Shown here piece by piece: positions 50,788 through 58,818 of a stretch of 64,000 nt of DNA. This DNA comes from JACMOY01 sp038322575. GTDB lineage: Bacteria > Actinomycetota > Actinomycetes > Actinomycetales > Angustibacteraceae. The notes below the pieces were generated by a model, which did no database searches, had not been told where the DNA came from, and was given only the letters and a program-made list of their open reading frames with translations. Position 1 is the stretch's first letter; each line of letters starts with the position of its first letter. A program made the position numbers and the translations under genes. The DNA is taken from the NCBI GenBank assembly GCA_038322575.1, contig JBBQGB010000005.1, forward strand, positions 1 to 64,000, in the 5' to 3' direction.

Positions 50788-50826
50788 GTTACCGACCGGT
50801 AACCCATGATGCTACCGGTGGGTAAC
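50788..50826. promoter_or_regulatory. Tandem TetR-type operators between acyl-CoA dehydrogenase and metY
   Basis: GTTACCGACCGGTAAC (50788-50803) and GCTACCGGTGGGTAAC (50811-50826) are two copies of the same inverted repeat with 23-bp centre spacing. A minus-strand -10-like TAGCAT (50809-50814) lies between and overlaps the second. Binding would shut the acyl-CoA dehydrogenase promoter. No tetR gene is in the window, so the regulator acts from elsewhere. Confidence 0.7.
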
Positions 50827-50856
50827 TTCGTGCAACGGTTCGGATCCCCCGATGCC

Positions 50857-50862
50857 TAGACT
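50857..50862 (+). promoter_or_regulatory. -10 box, leaderless promoter of metY
   Basis: TAGACT ends 6 nt before ATG 50869. Confidence 0.6.
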
Positions 50863-50868
50863 CGGGTC

Positions 50869-52164
50869 ATGAGCGATCGCACCTGGGGGTTTCGCACCCG
50901 CGCCCTGCACGCCGGCGGCGGCCCCGACCCCACGACCGGCGCCCGGGCCGTACCGATCTTCCAGACCACCAGCTTCGTGTTCGAGGACACCGCCGACGCC
51001 GCGAGCCTGTTCGCGCTGCAGAAGTACGGGTCGATCTACACCCGCATCGGCAACCCGACCGTCGCGGCGCTCGAGGAGCGCCTCGCCAGCCTCGAGGGTG
51101 GCATCGGCGCGGTGGCGACGGCCAGCGGTCAGGCCGCCGAGTTCCTCACCTTCGCCGCGCTCGCCGGCGCCGGCGACCACATCGTGGCCTCGTCGTCCCT
51201 GTACGGCGGGACGCTGACCCAGCTGGACGTCACCCTGCGCCGCTTCGGGGTCGAGACGACCTTCGTGGCCGGCACTGACCCGGCCGACTACGCGGCGGCC
51301 ATCACCGACCGCACGAAGCTGGTCTTCGCCGAGGTCGTGTCCAACCCCAGCGGCGACGTCGCCGACCTCGCCGGGCTCGCCGAGGTGGCACACGCCGTCG
51401 GGCTGCCGCTGGTCGTGGACGCGACGACGGTGACGCCGTACCTGTGCCGCCCGATCGAGCACGGCGCCGACATCGTCATCCACTCGGTCACCAAGTTCCT
51501 CGGCGGCCACGGCACGACGCTCGGCGGGGTCGTGATCGAGTCCGGCCGCTTCGACTGGGGCAGCGGCCGGTTCGCCACCATGACCGAGCCGACCGCGTCG
51601 TACGGCGGGGTCACGTGGTGGGAGAACTTCGGCGAGTACGGGTTCTTGACCAAGCTGCGCAGCGAGCAGCTGCGGGACGTCGGGGCCAGCCTCTCGCCGC
51701 ACTCGGCCTTCCTGCTGCTGCAGGGCATCGAGACGCTGCCGCAGCGGATGGACGCCCACCTCGCGAACGCCCACGCGGTCGCCCGCTGGCTGGACGCCGA
51801 CGCCCGGGTCGCGTGGGTGCGCTGGGCCGGCCTGCCCGACCACCCGCACCACGAGCGTGCCGCGCGCTACCTGCCGCTCGGCCCCGGCGCGGTCTTCTCG
51901 TTCGGCGTCCGCGGTGGTCGGGCGGCGGCGAGCACCTTCATCGAGTCGCTGCAGCTGTGCAGCCACCTGGCAAACATCGGCGACGCCCGCACCCTGGTGA
52001 TCCACCCGGGAAGCACCACCCACCAGCAGCTGGGCGACGACCAGCTCGAGGCGGCGGGGGTGCCCCCGGACCTGGTCCGGATCAGCGTCGGCCTCGAGGA
52101 CGTCGAGGACGTGCTGTGGGACCTCGACCAGGCGCTGACCGCTGCCACCAAGGACGCGTCGTGA
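50869..52164 (+). CDS. metY: O-acetyl-L-homoserine sulfhydrylase (Cys/Met metabolism PLP enzyme)
   Basis: 431 residues. FRTRALHAGGGPDPTTGARAVPIFQTTSFVF opens the Cys/Met PLP family. YTRIGNPTVAALEERLASLEGG and HIVASSSLYGGT are substrate and PLP motifs, and the PLP lysine is in IHSVTKFLGGHG. The long insert after it and TLVIHPGSTTHQQL are typical of MetY rather than MetB or MetC. It makes homocysteine from O-acetylhomoserine and sulfide. GTGA overlap couples it to the CoA-binding protein. Confidence 0.94.
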   Translation: MSDRTWGFRTRALHAGGGPDPTTGARAVPIFQTTSFVFEDTADAASLFALQKYGSIYTRIGNPTVAALEERLASLEGGIGAVATASGQAAEFLTFAALAGAGDHIVASSSLYGGTLTQLDVTLRRFGVETTFVAGTDPADYAAAITDRTKLVFAEVVSNPSGDVADLAGLAEVAHAVGLPLVVDATTVTPYLCRPIEHGADIVIHSVTKFLGGHGTTLGGVVIESGRFDWGSGRFATMTEPTASYGGVTWWENFGEYGFLTKLRSEQLRDVGASLSPHSAFLLLQGIETLPQRMDAHLANAHAVARWLDADARVAWVRWAGLPDHPHHERAARYLPLGPGAVFSFGVRGGRAAASTFIESLQLCSHLANIGDARTLVIHPGSTTHQQLGDDQLEAAGVPPDLVRISVGLEDVEDVLWDLDQALTAATKDAS

Positions 52165-52646
52165 CCACCCGCACCTGGGAGGGGCCAGGTGCCCGCGAGC
52201 GCCTGCGTCTGCTGCGCCGCACCCGCACGGTCGCGATGGTCGGCGCCTCGGCCAACCCCAGCCGGGCGAGCTACTTCGTCGCGACGTACCTGCTGTCCTC
52301 CAGCGACTACGACGTGTACTTCGTCAACCCGGCGGCCACCGAGATCCTCGGCCGCCCGGTCTATCCCACCCTGGCGTCGCTGCCGGTCAAGCCCGACCTG
52401 GTCGACGTGTTCCGCAAGCCCGCCGACCTGCCCGGCGTCCTGGACGAGGCGCTCGACGTCGGCGCGTCGACCCTGTGGCTGCAGCTGGGGCTGTGGGACG
52501 AGGCCACGGCGCAGCGCGGCGAGGCGGCCGGGCTGGACGTCGTCATGGACCGGTGCCTGAAGATCGAGCACGCGCGGTTCCACGGCGGGCTGCACCTGGC
52601 CGGGTTCGACACCGGCGTCATCAGCTCGCGGCGTCGCCTGGGCTGA
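52161..52646 (+). CDS. CoA-binding (YccU-type) protein
   Basis: 161 residues. Rossmann-like CoA-binding domain: TVAMVGASANPSRASYFVATYLL, YDVYFVNPAATEILGRPVYPTLASLP, TLWLQLGLWDEA, and VVMDRCLKIEHARF, the family C-terminal signature. Stand-alone domains of this type bind CoA or acyl-CoA. Its coupling to metY is common in actinomycetes and suggests a role with acetyl- or succinyl-homoserine metabolism (inference). Confidence 0.92.
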   Translation: MTTRTWEGPGARERLRLLRRTRTVAMVGASANPSRASYFVATYLLSSSDYDVYFVNPAATEILGRPVYPTLASLPVKPDLVDVFRKPADLPGVLDEALDVGASTLWLQLGLWDEATAQRGEAAGLDVVMDRCLKIEHARFHGGLHLAGFDTGVISSRRRLG

Positions 52647-52654
52647 CCACGCGA

Positions 52655-52719
52655 CCGCACCTTCGCCACGAGGTGGGGGTACGGCGCCCTGCTGGGCCCA
52701 CCCTGTGGCGAAGGTGCGG
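52655..52719. terminator. Bidirectional hairpin terminator between CoA-binding and RTX genes
   Basis: CCGCACCTTCGCCAC (52655-52669) pairs perfectly with GTGGCGAAGGTGCGG (52705-52719). The loop holds a second inner GGTGGG/CCCACC pair. It lies between convergent genes. Confidence 0.75.
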
Positions 52720-52731
52720 TAGGACGATCGG

Positions 52732-53469
52732 TCAGGCGTGCGCGAAGGCGGCGTTCAGCGACAGGCCGTCGTGCGAGCTGTCGCCGGCCTCGTCCTCGCC
52801 CTGGTCGTCGTCGCAGGCCGTGGCCGCGCCGTCGTCGTCGCACTCGTCGGCGCCCGTGCCACCGTCGACGTGGTCGGCACCCGCGCCGCCTTCGACGACG
52901 TCGTCCTGACCGCCACCCTCGAGCGCGTCGTCGTCAGCGCCACCGACCAGGTGGTCGCGCCCGCTGTCACCGGACAGGTGGTCGTCGCCGGCCTGCCCGT
53001 GCTCGACGTCGTTGCCGGTGCCGCCGCTGATCACGTCGTCGTCGGCGCCACCGATCTCGACGTCGTTGCCGGCGCCCCCGACGAGGTGGTCGTCACCGGT
53101 ACCCCCGTTGATGTAGTCGTTGCCGTCGTGGCCCATCTCGAGGTCGTCACCGGCCTCGCCGTACACGCGGTCGGCGCCCGCCCCGGCGAGGATCCGGTCG
53201 TTGCCGGCCCCACCGTGGACGACGTCGTCGCCGTCGCCGGCGCAGATCAGGTCGTTGCCGCCACCGGCGTACACGGTGTCCGCACCACCGCGGGCGACGA
53301 TGACGTCGGCGTGCGACGTCCCGCGCAGCACGTCGTGGTGATCGGTGCCGACGATCGTGGCTCGGTGGCCCAGGCAGGTCGGGGTGCTGCCACCGGCCGC
53401 CGCGGGGTGGGCGGTCAGCAGGAGCAGGACGGGGGTGGAGGCGAGGGCGACGACGGAACGAACGCGCAT
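52732..53469 (-). CDS. Secreted RTX-type calcium-binding repeat protein
   Basis: 245 residues. The signal peptide MRVRSVVALASTPVLLLLTAHPAAA is followed by a beta-roll of about 16 nonapeptide repeats of the GGxGxDxxx kind (GGGNDLICAGDGDDVVHGGAGNDRI and so on) over residues 55-210. An acidic tail with paired Cys completes it. The repeats bind calcium and fold outside the cell. RTX proteins of proteobacteria use type I secretion, while this one has a Sec signal. No enzyme domain is present, so it may be a structural or calcium-buffering surface protein. Confidence 0.9.
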   Translation of the reverse strand: MRVRSVVALASTPVLLLLTAHPAAAGGSTPTCLGHRATIVGTDHHDVLRGTSHADVIVARGGADTVYAGGGNDLICAGDGDDVVHGGAGNDRILAGAGADRVYGEAGDDLEMGHDGNDYINGGTGDDHLVGGAGNDVEIGGADDDVISGGTGNDVEHGQAGDDHLSGDSGRDHLVGGADDDALEGGGQDDVVEGGAGADHVDGGTGADECDDDGAATACDDDQGEDEAGDSSHDGLSLNAAFAHA

Positions 53470-53580
53470 GAGGGACTCCTGGTGAGAGGGATCGCGGACT
53501 GCGATGTCGCTGGGTTATCGGCAGATCACGGCGTGAAGGTACGGTGCCGCGCGAGATCATCCGTTCGGAGCACTGCCCGC

Positions 53581-53604
53581 GCTGACCTGAACCATCGGGT
53601 CAGC
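53581..53604. promoter_or_regulatory. Short inverted repeat in the RTX/sigma-factor divergent region
   Basis: GCTGACC (53581-53587) and GGTCAGC (53598-53604), a 7-bp perfect repeat with 10-nt spacing. The 194-bp gap otherwise holds the ribosome-binding sites of both genes and no ORF. Confidence 0.35.
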
Positions 53605-53663
53605 GGCCGCGTGGTGGCTTCGGGACGTGGTGCCATGGGGAACCCAGCCCGCAGGGAGGTCAC

Positions 53664-54290
53664 GTGCGCGACGAGGACACCCTGGTGCAGGCGGCCCGCG
53701 CCGCCGACACCGAGGCCTTCGGCGAGCTCTGGCTGCGTCTTGCCCCGACCGTGGCGGCGTACGTGCGCAGCCGCGGGGTGCTCGACGTCGACGACGTGAC
53801 CAGCGAGGTCTTCGCGGCGGCGTTCGCCCGGATCGGTGACTTCGTGGGTGGGGGCACGCAGTTCCGCCGGTTCGTGTTCACCCTCGCGCACCACAAGGCG
53901 GTCGACGACATCCGCCGCCGGTTCGGCCCGCGGGCGATGGCCCTGCGCCCGTTCGAGGAGGACGCCGACCCGCGCCGGGCCGACAGCGCCGAGGAGGACG
54001 CCGTCCGCGACCTGTACGGCGAGCAGCTGCAGCGCTGGCTCGGTGCCCTGGCCCCCGCGCAGCGTGAGGTGCTGCTGCTGCGGGTCGTGGCCGGGCTGGA
54101 CGTCGCGGACGTCGCCGCCGTGCTCGGCCGCAGCCAGGGCGCGGTCAAGCAGCTGCAGCACCGGGCGATCGCGACGCTGCGTCGGTGCGCGGCCCAGGAG
54201 CCGGGCGCTGCCTGGGACGCGACCGCCCCCACGGGCACCCGGCCGACCGTGACCTCGGGGCCGCCCGCACCGATGACCAGGACGACATGA
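53664..54290 (+). CDS. ECF-type RNA polymerase sigma factor
   Basis: 208 residues from GTG 53664, with GGGAGG 6 nt upstream. Region 2 is VAAYVRSRGVLDVDDVTSEVFAAAFARIGDFVGGGTQFRRFVFTLAHHKAVDDIRR. Region 4 is LAPAQREVLLLRVVAGLDVADVAAVLGRSQGAVKQLQHRAIATLR. Region 3 is missing, as in ECF sigmas. The C-terminal tail of about 30 residues (after RCAAQEPG) is disordered-looking. The ATGA overlap with the next gene suggests the latter is its regulator. Confidence 0.94.
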   Translation: MRDEDTLVQAARAADTEAFGELWLRLAPTVAAYVRSRGVLDVDDVTSEVFAAAFARIGDFVGGGTQFRRFVFTLAHHKAVDDIRRRFGPRAMALRPFEEDADPRRADSAEEDAVRDLYGEQLQRWLGALAPAQREVLLLRVVAGLDVADVAAVLGRSQGAVKQLQHRAIATLRRCAAQEPGAAWDATAPTGTRPTVTSGPPAPMTRTT

Positions 54291-55057
54291 CCTCCGACGA
54301 CGAGCTCGACGCGCTGCTCGGCGCGGGACCTCAAGGACCCGACGCCGAGCTGGGTGCCGCCCTGTCGCGGCTGGGCCGGCCCTCGCGGGCACCCGCGCCG
54401 CGCCCCACGGCGGCGCTGGCCGCCTACCTGCCGCTCGGGATCGCCACGGGCCGTACGACGCCGGGGGTGCAACCCGAGGGGGTCCAGCCGCTGGGCCGTC
54501 CGGCCGCCCCGCGGCGACTCGTGGTGCCAGCCGTGGTCGGGCGGGTCGCCGTCGGGGTCCTCGCCGCGGCCGCCGTGGCGGCGTCCGTTGTGGTGGGTCA
54601 GGCCCTGCGGTACGACCCCAAGACCACGGTCCGCGTCATCACCCCAGCCACCACCGGGGACGAGACGGTCGACCCGTCGACGACCTCGACGACGACGCCC
54701 GCCGTGGTGGTGCCCCCGAGCACGACCGGTCCGGCCTCCACGTCCACCGACGGCAGCGGGCGGGTGCCGGCACCTGCCCCCACGACAGCGGGGGCGTCGA
54801 CGTCCGGGCGCAGGGGGCGCGACGCGGTGCGTCCCACGACCGGCACGACCTCGGCGTCCGACCGCTCGACGCCAGAGCCGTCGACGACGGACCGGACGCC
54901 CTCGTCCACCGGCGACCGCTCCGGGAGCTCGACGTCCGCCCCCTCGCCGACCTCCGAGACCTCGACGTCCGAGACGTCCGGTGACTCGTCCGACTCGGGG
55001 TCAGGCTCGGCGAAGGACGCGACCCAGACGACGGCGCCCGAGACCCGCGGCGGCTGA
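54287..55057 (+). CDS. Single-pass membrane protein coupled to the ECF sigma factor (candidate anti-sigma)
   Basis: 256 residues. A cytoplasmic N-terminus of about 90 residues (TSDDELDALLGAGPQGPDAELGAALSRLG) is followed by one helix (VAVGVLAAAAVAASVVVGQAL) and a long Ser/Thr/Pro-rich outer part. The topology fits a membrane anti-sigma factor, but the zinc-binding HxxxCxxC motif of ZAS anti-sigmas is absent and no other anti-sigma domain is clear. The outer part could sense envelope stress. Assignment rests on its coupling to the sigma gene. Confidence 0.7.
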   Translation: MTSDDELDALLGAGPQGPDAELGAALSRLGRPSRAPAPRPTAALAAYLPLGIATGRTTPGVQPEGVQPLGRPAAPRRLVVPAVVGRVAVGVLAAAAVAASVVVGQALRYDPKTTVRVITPATTGDETVDPSTTSTTTPAVVVPPSTTGPASTSTDGSGRVPAPAPTTAGASTSGRRGRDAVRPTTGTTSASDRSTPEPSTTDRTPSSTGDRSGSSTSAPSPTSETSTSETSGDSSDSGSGSAKDATQTTAPETRGG

Positions 55058-55063
55058 GCGGGC

Positions 55064-56155
55064 TCAGCGAGTCGGCAGCGACCCGGTCCCGTAGCGGCCG
55101 TAGAGCGTGGCCCGGACCACGCCGGGCCGGAACCCGGAGCAGCCCGCTCCGGCGAAGCGCGGGTTGGCCCGCACCGCGTTGTCGACGCCGATGCGCGCGT
55201 TGCCACCCCACGCGAACAGCGTCGAGGACGCCGCGTAGTTGTTGACGAACGTGTTGCCGCCCCCGACCACCTTGTTCAGGTAGACCGACGTGGTCGTGCT
55301 CAGCTGCGGGAAGCGCTGGGTCGAGCTCGACAGCAGGTTGCGCGCGACGGTGTTGTTGCGGACGTCGCCGTGCAGGAAGATCTGCCGCCCGCCCTGGGCG
55401 ATGGTGTTGTAGGCGACGGTCACGTTCCACGGCCCGGGCGCTCGCGGCACGCCGCCGTCGCCGAGCTTGATCCCGACCCCGTTGGTGTGGTTGAAGATCA
55501 CGTTGCGGCTGATCACGCCGCCGGACGTGGCGTCGCCCGCGAAGCTGACGTAGATGTTGTGGTCGGTGCCGTTCCGCGTGCTGCGCCCCGCGTCGTGGAC
55601 GCAGTTGCCGGTGAACGTGAACCCGCGCGGTGCCCCGCTGCCGTACAGGTCGCTGCCGATCGTCACGTTCGAGAACGCGTTGGTGCGGCTGGCACCGAAG
55701 AACTCGCTGTTGCGCACGACCCAGCCCTGGCCGCCCCCGAGGTACAGCGCGTCCCGGGTGGCGTCGACGGCCTGCACGCGAAGCCCGTCCAGGCGCCAGT
55801 AGCGCAGACCCCACAGCTTGAGCTCACCCAGGATCAGCGGGCGGTTGCGCGGGTCGGCGGCACGCACGGTGATCGGCGCGCCGGCGGTCCCCTGGTGCAG
55901 CTTGCGGTCCGGCGAGATGCCCAGCGTCGCGGGTGGCGGCGAGATCATCCCGGTGCGGTAGGTCCCGGGTCGCAGGGCCAGCGTGTCGCCGGCGTGCAGT
56001 CCGATCAGGGCGGCCTTGAGGTCGGCGCCCGGCCCCACGGTCACGGTGCGGCCCGCGGCGCTCGCGCGCTCGGTCAGCGGCGCCCCGGGCGCGAGGAAGC
56101 TGGACAGGGCCACGGCCGACAGGGCGGCGGCGGCGCCGATCCGGCGGGTCACCAT
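55064..56155 (-). CDS. Secreted right-handed parallel beta-helix protein, copy B
   Basis: 363 residues from ATG 56155 (GTG 56152 is also possible). A signal peptide is followed by a parallel beta-helix with the pattern VVRNSEFFGAS, GFTFTGNCVHDAG, TDHNIYVSF, GGVISRNVIFNHTNGVGIKLGDGG, VTVAYNTIAQGGRQIF, RNNTVARNLLSSS. It resembles right-handed beta-helix (NosD/pectate-lyase-like) proteins and may act on polysaccharide. Catalytic residues are not identified. Its start overlaps the stop of copy A. The two are close paralogues. Confidence 0.88.
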   Translation of the reverse strand: MVTRRIGAAAALSAVALSSFLAPGAPLTERASAAGRTVTVGPGADLKAALIGLHAGDTLALRPGTYRTGMISPPPATLGISPDRKLHQGTAGAPITVRAADPRNRPLILGELKLWGLRYWRLDGLRVQAVDATRDALYLGGGQGWVVRNSEFFGASRTNAFSNVTIGSDLYGSGAPRGFTFTGNCVHDAGRSTRNGTDHNIYVSFAGDATSGGVISRNVIFNHTNGVGIKLGDGGVPRAPGPWNVTVAYNTIAQGGRQIFLHGDVRNNTVARNLLSSSTQRFPQLSTTTSVYLNKVVGGGNTFVNNYAASSTLFAWGGNARIGVDNAVRANPRFAGAGCSGFRPGVVRATLYGRYGTGSLPTR

Positions 56156-57255
56156 CGCGGCAGCGCTCCCGAGCCGTAGCGGCCGTAGGCCACGGCCTTC
56201 GCGTACGTCGGGCGTAGGCCGTCGCAGCCGGCGCCGGCGAAGCGGGGGCTGGTGCGTACGGCGTTGTCGGCGCCGATCGTGGCGGACGTGCCGAACGAGA
56301 ACATCGTCGAGGACGCCGCGTAGTTGTTGGCGAACCTGTTGCCGCCGCCGACGACGCGGTTGAGGTAGACCGAGGTGGTCTTGTTCACGCTGGTGAACCG
56401 CTGGGTCGAGGTCGCGAGGATGTTGCGAGCCACCGTGTTGTTGCGGACGTCGCCGTGCAGGAGCACCTGGCGCCCGCCGTACGCGATGGTGTTGTAGGTG
56501 ACCTTCACGCCCCAGGGGCCGACCGCCCCCGGCACGCCGCCGTCGCCGAGCTTGATCCCGGCGCCGTTGGGGTGGTTGAAGATGGTGTTGCGGCTGATCA
56601 CACCGCCCGAGGACGGCGTGCCCCGGAAGCTCACGTAGATGTTGTGGTCGGTGGTCCGGCGGGTGGTGTGGCCGGCGTCGTGCACGCAGTTGCCGGTGAA
56701 GGCGAACCCGCTGGGGGAGCCGCTGCCGTAGATGTCGGTGCCGATGGTCACGTTCGAGAAGGCGCCGGTGGCGCTGGCGCCGAAGAACTCGCTGTTGCGC
56801 ACGACCCAGCCCCGGCCGCCACCGATGTAGAGGGCGTCGCGGGTGGCGTCGACCGCCTGCACGCGCAGGCCGTCCAGCACCCAGTACGACGGGCCCCACA
56901 GCTTGATCTCGCCCAGGATGAGCGGCCGGGCGGCCGGGTCGGCGGCCCGCACCGTGATCGGCTGGGTCGGCGTGCCGACGCTCATCTTGCGGTCGGCGCC
57001 GATCGCCAGGCTGACCGGCGGGGGCGAGACCATGCCGCTGGCGTAGGTGCCGGGCAGCAGGGCGAGGGTGTCGCCGGGCTTGAGGGCGATCAGTGCGGCG
57101 CGCAGGTCAACGCCGGGGCCGACCGTGGTCGTCGTCCCGGCTGCGGCCGCGCGCTCGGTCAACGGGGCCGTGGGCAGTGCCAGCGAGGCGACCGCCAGCC
57201 CCCCGAGGGCGAGGGCGACGCCGAGGCGCCGGGCAGGGGTTGTCAGCGAGGCCAT
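56149..57255 (-). CDS. Secreted right-handed parallel beta-helix protein, copy A
   Basis: 368 residues from ATG 57255. Signal peptide MASLTTPARRLGVALALGGL and onward to TERAAAAG; then TVGPGVDLRAALIALKPGDTLALLPGTYASG, shared with copy B, and the same helix coils (VVRNSEFFGAS, GNCVHDAG, TDHNIYVSF, RNNTVARNIL). Across the mature region the pair looks roughly 70 percent identical by eye. Upstream lies a 215-bp leader region with a candidate promoter and inverted repeat. Confidence 0.88.
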   Translation of the reverse strand: MASLTTPARRLGVALALGGLAVASLALPTAPLTERAAAAGTTTTVGPGVDLRAALIALKPGDTLALLPGTYASGMVSPPPVSLAIGADRKMSVGTPTQPITVRAADPAARPLILGEIKLWGPSYWVLDGLRVQAVDATRDALYIGGGRGWVVRNSEFFGASATGAFSNVTIGTDIYGSGSPSGFAFTGNCVHDAGHTTRRTTDHNIYVSFRGTPSSGGVISRNTIFNHPNGAGIKLGDGGVPGAVGPWGVKVTYNTIAYGGRQVLLHGDVRNNTVARNILATSTQRFTSVNKTTSVYLNRVVGGGNRFANNYAASSTMFSFGTSATIGADNAVRTSPRFAGAGCDGLRPTYAKAVAYGRYGSGALPRW

Positions 57256-57351
57256 GTGGGGGTTCGTCCCGTCTCGTCCGGTGGTCGGTCTGGCTGGTGC
57301 ATCGGCAGTCAGGGCCGCGAACTTGAACGACGACGGTGTCGTTATGAGCTG

Positions 57352-57380
57352 TTTGTAGCAGGTTTGGGCCTGCGCCAAAA
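57352..57380 (-). promoter_or_regulatory. Candidate promoter and operator of the beta-helix pair
   Basis: On the minus strand a -35-like TTTTGG (57375-57380) and -10-like TACAAA (57352-57357) are spaced 17 nt. The spacer is an inverted repeat, GCAGG-CCCAAA-CCTGC (57358-57373), a likely regulator site. The untranslated leader would be about 90 nt. Confidence 0.45.
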
Positions 57381-57458
57381 GGGTACTTCTCACGCCGCGT
57401 TCTTCGACGAGCACCGAGGGTGACACATGGCGGGGTGGCGCGTCCACCGCCCCGGCGC

Positions 57459-57464
57459 CATCCT
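57459..57464 (+). promoter_or_regulatory. -10 box, leaderless promoter of the exporter-like gene
   Basis: CATCCT ends 6 nt before ATG 57471. Confidence 0.4.
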
Positions 57465-57470
57465 TCGGGC

Positions 57471-58745
57471 ATGGCCGGCGACAGCGCGGACCCCTCGAGG
57501 TGGGCGGCGCGCGCCCGGGGGGACGTCGGCCGCTTCACGGACCGGGTGCGGCGCAGGGGCCGCCCGGCGGCGGTGCGGGCGGCCCGGCTGACCGTGCCGG
57601 CGGTGATCGCCTACGTCGTCGCTCGGCTGCTGTTCCCGCACACCCAACCGCTCACCGGCCCCCTCACGGCCCTGCTGGTCGTCCAGGTCAGCCTGTTCGC
57701 GACGCTGACGACGGGGCTGCGCCGCGTGCTGGCGGTGGTCTCGGGCGTCGTCCTGGCGGTGCTGCTGTCGTCACTGGTCGACCTGACCTGGTGGAGCCTC
57801 GGGACGGTCATCGCCGCGTCGATCGTCATCGGGCAGGTGCTGCGGCTGGGCGAGCACCTGCTGGAGGTGCCGATCAGCGCCATGCTCGTGCTCGGCGTGA
57901 GCTCGGCCGAGCAGGCTGCGGCGTCCCGGGTGGCCGAGACGCTCGTCGGGGCCGCGGTCGGTGTGCTGTGGTCCGTGCTGCTGCCGCCGTCGGCGCAGAC
58001 CCGCACCGCCGGCGAGGCGGTCGAGGTGGTTGCGCTGCGGACGGCGGCGGTGCTCGACCAGGTGGCCGACCAGCTGCCCGGCGCGGACTCGATCGAGGCG
58101 ACCCGCGCGTGGCTGGACGAGGTGCGCCGCCTCGACCGGTACGTCGTGCGCGCCGACGCCGCCATCGACCACGCGGGTGAGCTGCGCCGGCTGAACCCGC
58201 GCGCCGTCGGCACCCCCGACCGGCTGCCGCTGCTGCGGCTCGACCTGGACGCCCTCGAGCACGCCGCCGTCGCGTTGCGCCAGCTGTTCCGCGCGGTCAC
58301 CGACACGGCGGGGGAGGCGGCCCGCCAGCGGGAGGCCCGCGAGCGCGGCGAGTCGGCGCCCGCCGTCCGCACGGTGGCCGAGGACCCCGACGTCCGCGAG
58401 GTGCTGGCCGAGCTGATGCGCCAGCTGGCGCAGGCGCTGCGGTCGTTCGGGGCCCTGGCCCGTGCCGAGGGCGACGCCGCCTCCGGCGCCTCGGACGAGC
58501 TGGCTCTGGCCCTGGAGGCGCTGGGCGGCACCCGCGCGCTGGTGACCGAGCTGCTGCTGGTCGACCCGCGGGCCGACGCCACCCAGTGGCAGCTGCACGG
58601 CGCCCTGCTCGGGGGTCTGGGTCGGGTGCTCGCCGAGCTCGACCTCGAGGAGCGCGAGCGCCGCCGCGAGCAGTGGCAGCACGCTGCCCGACGACGCTCG
58701 CGGGCCATCGAGACGCTCAGCCGGTGGCGCTCGGCCCGACCCTGA
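57471..58745 (+). CDS. Aromatic acid exporter/FUSC-family membrane protein
   Basis: 424 residues. The first half carries about six helices (AARLTVPAVIAYVVARLLF, LTALLVVQVSLFATLT, VLAVVSGVVLAVLLSSLV, VPISAMLVLGVS, AETLVGAAVGVLWSVLLPP) in the ArAE/FUSC pattern. The second half is a soluble helical, coiled-coil-rich region (about 200-424) with DEVRRLDRYVVRADAAIDHA and LEERERRREQWQHAARRR. It may export aromatic acids or other anions. The start follows a leaderless -10. Confidence 0.85.
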   Translation: MAGDSADPSRWAARARGDVGRFTDRVRRRGRPAAVRAARLTVPAVIAYVVARLLFPHTQPLTGPLTALLVVQVSLFATLTTGLRRVLAVVSGVVLAVLLSSLVDLTWWSLGTVIAASIVIGQVLRLGEHLLEVPISAMLVLGVSSAEQAAASRVAETLVGAAVGVLWSVLLPPSAQTRTAGEAVEVVALRTAAVLDQVADQLPGADSIEATRAWLDEVRRLDRYVVRADAAIDHAGELRRLNPRAVGTPDRLPLLRLDLDALEHAAVALRQLFRAVTDTAGEAARQREARERGESAPAVRTVAEDPDVREVLAELMRQLAQALRSFGALARAEGDAASGASDELALALEALGGTRALVTELLLVDPRADATQWQLHGALLGGLGRVLAELDLEERERRREQWQHAARRRSRAIETLSRWRSARP

Positions 58746-58818
58746 CGTCGCCGGTCGTCCAGACCGCACGACACGCCCACCGGACGCCGGCCGATGGGCC
58801 GTCAGCGCGGTCTCGCCG

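Noticed and set aside
52655..52719. Fourth copy of the 58-bp palindrome family
   Set aside because: Arms differ (CCGCACCTTCGCCAC), loop is long and the CGAGA/TCTCG edges are absent.
57256..57470. Riboswitch (cyclic di-GMP, ydaO or cobalamin type) in the leader of the beta-helix genes
   Set aside because: I looked for the conserved cores of these classes on the minus strand and did not find them; only an inverted repeat and a promoter-like pair remain.
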